From Winogradskyella helgolandensis (GTDB taxonomy: Bacteria > Bacteroidota > Bacteroidia > Flavobacteriales > Flavobacteriaceae), in NCBI RefSeq assembly GCF_013404085.1, contig NZ_JABFHO010000001.1:3111001-3175000 (forward strand): 64,000 bases of DNA, written 5' to 3'. The position numbers and the translations under genes are program-made. Below the pieces are notes generated by a model. It made no database searches and was not told where the DNA came from. It worked only from the letters and a program-made list of their open reading frames with translations. Of the stretch, positions 61,093-64,000 are shown in pieces; positions within the stretch are counted from its first letter, which is position 1; every line of letters begins with the position of its first letter.

Positions 61093-62322
61093 TCACTCTA
61101 AAAAACGATAATAGCCACATTTTAAATAGGCTCCCTCGGGAAATGCTATTGGGTGATCACTATCGTGTTTGGTTTTTAATTCCGTTTCAAAAAGTCTTGA
61201 TTGAGAATTTAAGACTTGAGAATTCAAATCGAAAAATGATTGTGCCAATACTCTAGAGGAACACGATGCTAAAACTAAAAGTCCATTCTTCGCTGTCAAC
61301 TTCTCACCTAATTCGGCTAATTGTGCATATTTCTTTTTTGCTAAATCTATTTCAGATTGTTGTTTTGCAAAACTTGGCGGATCAATAACGACCACATCAT
61401 AGGTTTTTCCTTTTGCTATTAAAGCTTTCATTTCTGCGAATGCATCACCTGAGATGGTTTTATGTTGCCCTGAATAGGCATTCAACTTTCCATTTTCGCG
61501 AGCCATATCTAAAGCTTGCTTACTAATGTCTAAACTTGTAACATCCGTTGCACCTTTTGCTAAAGCGTGAACTGAAAATCCACCAGCATAAGAAAATACA
61601 TCTAAAACTGATTTGCCTTTACTTAATTCGCCAACACGTCTTCTGTTATCTCTATGATCTAAAAAATAACCTGTTTTATGCCCTTTTATCACATTAGCAG
61701 AAAAATTAACACCATGTTCTACAAATTCTACAACTTCATTGTCTAGTGTACCAAAAATAACTTCACCATCTTTTAAAGAGTGGTTTTTACTATTCTGTAA
61801 GCTTCTACTTAAACGCATTACGATGGTTTCAGCTTTTGACGTTTGTTGTAAACTTTCTAGAATAGGTTCTAAATAAGGTAACCAAATTTCGGAATATACT
61901 TTTACAACTAATACAGAATCATAAACATCAGCAATAAGTCCTGGGAAACCATCATTCTCACCAAATAATAAGCGGTAACTATTGGTATTTGTTAAAAGTA
62001 ACTCTGAACGCTTTTCAAAAGCCAATTCAATTTTATGCTGAAAAAAATCGGCATTAACCTCAACTTTAGTTTCGGCATTATGAATGATTTTAATACGGAT
62101 TGGAGAATCAGCATCATACAATCCTAAACCAACGACTTTATTTTTATTCTTACTGAAAATGATAGCTAAATCACCGGTTTCTGCTTCATCGTTAATCTTA
62201 ACTATACTGTTAGAAAACACCCAAGGATGTCCTTTTACAACGAATTGTTCTCCTTTAGCATTAAGTTTTACAGCTAATCGTTTTGGGGTGTAATCGGTTT
62301 TGATTTGGATTGAAAAAGACAT
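61093..62322 (-). CDS. class I SAM-dependent rRNA methyltransferase (RlmI-like, PUA domain)
   Basis: 409 residues. An N-terminal PUA domain (about 15-90, with G-H-P-W-V-F-S-N) precedes a Rossmann methyltransferase (about 205-400). Motif I is V-L-D-V-F-S-Y-A-G-G-F near residue 240, and the catalytic segment D-V-V-V-I-D-P-P-S-F-A-K is near residue 313. This order matches RlmI/YccW, which methylates a cytosine of 23S rRNA. The C-terminus ends in G-Y-Y-R-F-L-E. Monocistronic; a relaxed -7 box lies 17 bases upstream. Confidence 0.9.
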   Translation of the reverse strand: MSFSIQIKTDYTPKRLAVKLNAKGEQFVVKGHPWVFSNSIVKINDEAETGDLAIIFSKNKNKVVGLGLYDADSPIRIKIIHNAETKVEVNADFFQHKIELAFEKRSELLLTNTNSYRLLFGENDGFPGLIADVYDSVLVVKVYSEIWLPYLEPILESLQQTSKAETIVMRLSRSLQNSKNHSLKDGEVIFGTLDNEVVEFVEHGVNFSANVIKGHKTGYFLDHRDNRRRVGELSKGKSVLDVFSYAGGFSVHALAKGATDVTSLDISKQALDMARENGKLNAYSGQHKTISGDAFAEMKALIAKGKTYDVVVIDPPSFAKQQSEIDLAKKKYAQLAELGEKLTAKNGLLVLASCSSRVLAQSFFDLNSQVLNSQSRLFETELKTKHDSDHPIAFPEGAYLKCGYYRFLE

Positions 62323-62339
62323 TCTTATATATTAGACTT

Positions 62340-62347
62340 CGAAAGTA
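62340..62347 (-). promoter_or_regulatory. weak -7 box (TACTTTCG)
   Basis: Matches TAnnTTYG on the minus strand, 17 bases before the methyltransferase start. No -33 element evident. Confidence 0.3.
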
Positions 62348-62470
62348 CAAAACTTAAATAAATAATAGTGAAAATTGATGCTTTCAGTTGAACATATTAC
62401 TTAAGATAATTGGGATTAATCTCAATACAAAGAGCTGATTTTTATCTAAAATTGAAGATTCAAAAATTCA

Positions 62471-62515
62471 TAAAAAAAACGTAATCAACTTAGGGAATTC
62501 TAAAGAGATTACGTT
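62471..62515 (-). terminator. rho-independent terminator of the barrel gene
   Basis: A 9-bp stem (62478-62486 with 62507-62515, aacgtaatc/gattacgtt) with a 20-base inner part that can pair further, then eight Ts on the minus strand. Confidence 0.85.
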
Positions 62516-62547
62516 GAATTTATACCCGAAATAATTGAACTTACATT

Positions 62548-63597
62548 CTAATTGATATCCACCCTTAAACCAATAGAAAGTGTATTTATGTCTTCAGGAT
62601 TATCTTTAAATACGGGATTCATATCATATTTTGCATAAATACTTACATCTCTATAACCAAAATAAACACTTGGTCCAAAATTAAAACTGTTCATATTAAA
62701 GTGGTAAGTTTCTGTCTGCCTTATATCCTTACCACCTTCTTTATATTTAATAAATTGGGATGTCTGGGTCCTTACTGAGAAAAATCCCCCAAGTCCTAAT
62801 CTAAAACCACGTTGTGATCTCAAATAAGTTTGTTCAGTTTTTTTATGATATTGTGGCTTTGAAAAATCTAATTCTATATGCACAGGAATTCCAAAGGATA
62901 AATTATTTAATCTCGATTTTTTTAATTCAAAACCAATATCTTCAAGCGTCGTTTGGTTGCCATTAGTAACTAATATATCACTATCCTCTTTTGGTCTTAT
63001 TTCATCTGTCATCATTGATAATCCAAATTTTAGATTCCAAAGATTTTTATTTTCTTTAAGTCTATATTTAAAAGTAAAACCTAACTCACCATAACCTATC
63101 GGATTCACCTTAAAACCATCTCCATAATAATCACCTCCATTTAAAACGGTATTTATACCTAATGCAAATACAAATTGAGTAGTGAAACGTTTTTCAACTT
63201 CTAAACCGCTAATAGAATCTTTATAAAAATTTTCCTCTTCAAAAACGCTTATGAATGGTTTATTTGGCTCCTCAGTACGCTCTAATTTACCACTAACTTT
63301 ATTTTTAATTAATAATTGTAGCTTTTGTTCTTCAATAAAAACAGCATCATTAATACGGTTAGCATGGTAAGCGGCTAGTTTCTTTTTTTCTACCTCAGCT
63401 GTGTCTGCGGTGATTTCATTTTTTTCTACCTTCTTATCAATCTTCTTAATCTCTTTTTTTAAGATACTTTTTTCTGAGGTGGTGATAGAATCAATTCTCG
63501 AGGCAATAGTTGCGGCTTGTTCTTCAAAAGTATTGGTCTGTGCCCTTAAAAATGGTGTACAACATAATATGGCAACTAATAAAATGGTCTGCTTCAT
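62548..63597 (-). CDS. outer-membrane beta-barrel protein with coiled-coil N-terminus
   Basis: 349 residues: signal peptide (1-19, ending L-R-A-Q), a lysine/glutamate-rich coiled coil (about 25-105), then alternating beta strands (about 135-349) with G-F-R-L-G-L-G-G-F and a final aromatic-rich end (S-I-G-L-R-V-D-I-N). The layout is that of a periplasm-spanning helix plus a PorT-like or OmpA-like barrel. Function unknown. The partial gene upstream lies 20 bases away on the same strand, so they are likely co-transcribed. Confidence 0.8.
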   Translation of the reverse strand: MKQTILLVAILCCTPFLRAQTNTFEEQAATIASRIDSITTSEKSILKKEIKKIDKKVEKNEITADTAEVEKKKLAAYHANRINDAVFIEEQKLQLLIKNKVSGKLERTEEPNKPFISVFEEENFYKDSISGLEVEKRFTTQFVFALGINTVLNGGDYYGDGFKVNPIGYGELGFTFKYRLKENKNLWNLKFGLSMMTDEIRPKEDSDILVTNGNQTTLEDIGFELKKSRLNNLSFGIPVHIELDFSKPQYHKKTEQTYLRSQRGFRLGLGGFFSVRTQTSQFIKYKEGGKDIRQTETYHFNMNSFNFGPSVYFGYRDVSIYAKYDMNPVFKDNPEDINTLSIGLRVDIN

Positions 63598-63617
63598 AAT
63601 TAAATAGTTTAAAGTGA

Positions 63618-64000
63618 TTAATTGTTGTGTTCGTAATTTCTGTTGGCAACAGCTTCGTTTAGTTGCTTAAGATGCTTACCTGCTTTCTTAAAAATGCTTT
63701 TATTTTTTTCGTCGAATAGTTCTTTTTCCATTTCGAGTAAAAGTTGGTCGGCATTTAAATAAGAATCTGATAATTGTTTTTTATTCTGAATTAAATTTAA
63801 ACTATGATCCTTTCCTGTTGACTCCAAAAGCTCCTCTGCTGTAATATATTGAAATTGTTGGGGTGACTTTATTACTGCGATATCCTCTGATTCTTTAACT
63901 TTTACAAGATCTTTATCTATAACAATTGTAGAATTTTCCAATAGTAAGTTCACTTCCTCAGTAGTTTCAATGTCTTGCTTTGCAACTATCTTTTTAGAAA
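63618..64000 (-). CDS. partial hypothetical protein (3' part), open at the right edge
   Basis: The frame continues to the right edge without a stop, so the gene starts outside the window; a GTG at 63953 is unlikely to be the real start. The visible 127 residues are acidic and helical, ending in K-H-L-K-Q-L-N-E-A-V-A-N-R-N-Y. In Bacteroidota such acidic-helical tails often belong to anti-sigma-type membrane proteins preceding an outer-membrane barrel gene, but no domain is visible here, so the family is left open. Confidence 0.65.
   Translation of the reverse strand, partial: SKKIVAKQDIETTEEVNLLLENSTIVIDKDLVKVKESEDIAVIKSPQQFQYITAEELLESTGKDHSLNLIQNKKQLSDSYLNADQLLLEMEKELFDEKNKSIFKKAGKHLKQLNEAVANRNYEHNN

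Noticed and set aside
1..64000. CRISPR arrays, tRNA/rRNA genes, transposases, phage genes
   Set aside because: None seen. No regularly spaced repeats, no tRNA-like cloverleaf motifs and no transposase or integrase products among the frames.

Overview
The window is about 64 kb of AT-rich, gene-dense chromosome that reads as a member of the Flavobacteriaceae (Bacteroidota), probably marine. Evidence: a menaquinone pathway with a short MenE, SusC-type regulatory and plug modules, many start codons without an obvious Shine-Dalgarno site but with a TAnnTTTG-type -7 box upstream, and a list of typical flavobacterial families (DUF2853, CvfB-like S1 protein, GH3-like adenylating enzyme, YgiQ, HSDR_N_2 orphan). 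No tRNA, rRNA, CRISPR array, insertion sequence or prophage was recognised. The genus cannot be fixed from the sequence alone.

Layout. 1-5.9 kb: tail of a type IA topoisomerase, a lipoprotein, a GyrI-like protein, a secreted fasciclin protein, then a large DUF4139 protein carrying a nested SusC-like module, followed by an elaborate inverted-repeat element. 5-13 kb: sulfurtransferase, dicarboxylate symporter, chorismate synthase (aroC), LpxH-like phosphoesterase, a large FAD/Fe-S dehydrogenase and a small outer-membrane barrel. 13-20 kb: FAD/NAD(P)-binding protein, a radical-SAM plus DUF4130 DNA-metabolism pair, a secreted HELGH metallopeptidase, a GH3-like enzyme and an 18-cysteine copper-type protein. 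20-29 kb: gcvT, an SDR protein, pterin dehydratase, YebC, a SRPBCC lipoprotein, acyltransferase 3, holA, an HsdR-N-like orphan, a GT2 and an OmpA-like lipoprotein. 29-33 kb: an 1147-residue VIT/vWA/SusC-plug/TPR/DUF2135 protein. 33-51 kb: most of the menaquinone pathway in three blocks (menE-CPBP protease-menC; menA-menB; menD-menF-hotdog thioesterase), interleaved with a sterol desaturase, GT4, an RluA-type pseudouridine synthase, YgiQ, an MBL hydrolase, CvfB and DUF2853. 51-56 kb: a seven-PAS histidine kinase with its response regulator. 56-64 kb: a YtxH stress protein, VOC, AlkD-like repair, an ECF sigma factor paired with a YCII/DGPF protein, a flavin oxidoreductase, an RlmI-like methyltransferase, an outer-membrane barrel and a partial gene running off the end.

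How genes work together. aroC makes chorismate. MenF, MenD, MenC, MenE, MenB, the hotdog thioesterase and MenA would carry it to demethylmenaquinone. A recognisable MenH is absent from the window; an alpha/beta hydrolase divergent from the thioesterase is a candidate. The DUF4130/radical-SAM pair and the sigma factor/YCII pair are known conserved partnerships.

Most unusual. Two unrelated large proteins (2662-4593 and 29216-32659) carry the same SusC N-terminal regulatory module ending in a LDEV-V-GYGTTTKE segment. In the second protein the complete TonB-receptor plug follows, without any beta-barrel. Upstream of that gene are two 17-bp near-identical repeats exactly 21 bp apart, which look like a tandem regulator site. 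A palindrome TTATGC-NN-GCATAA occurs in two promoter regions (45304 and 61029).
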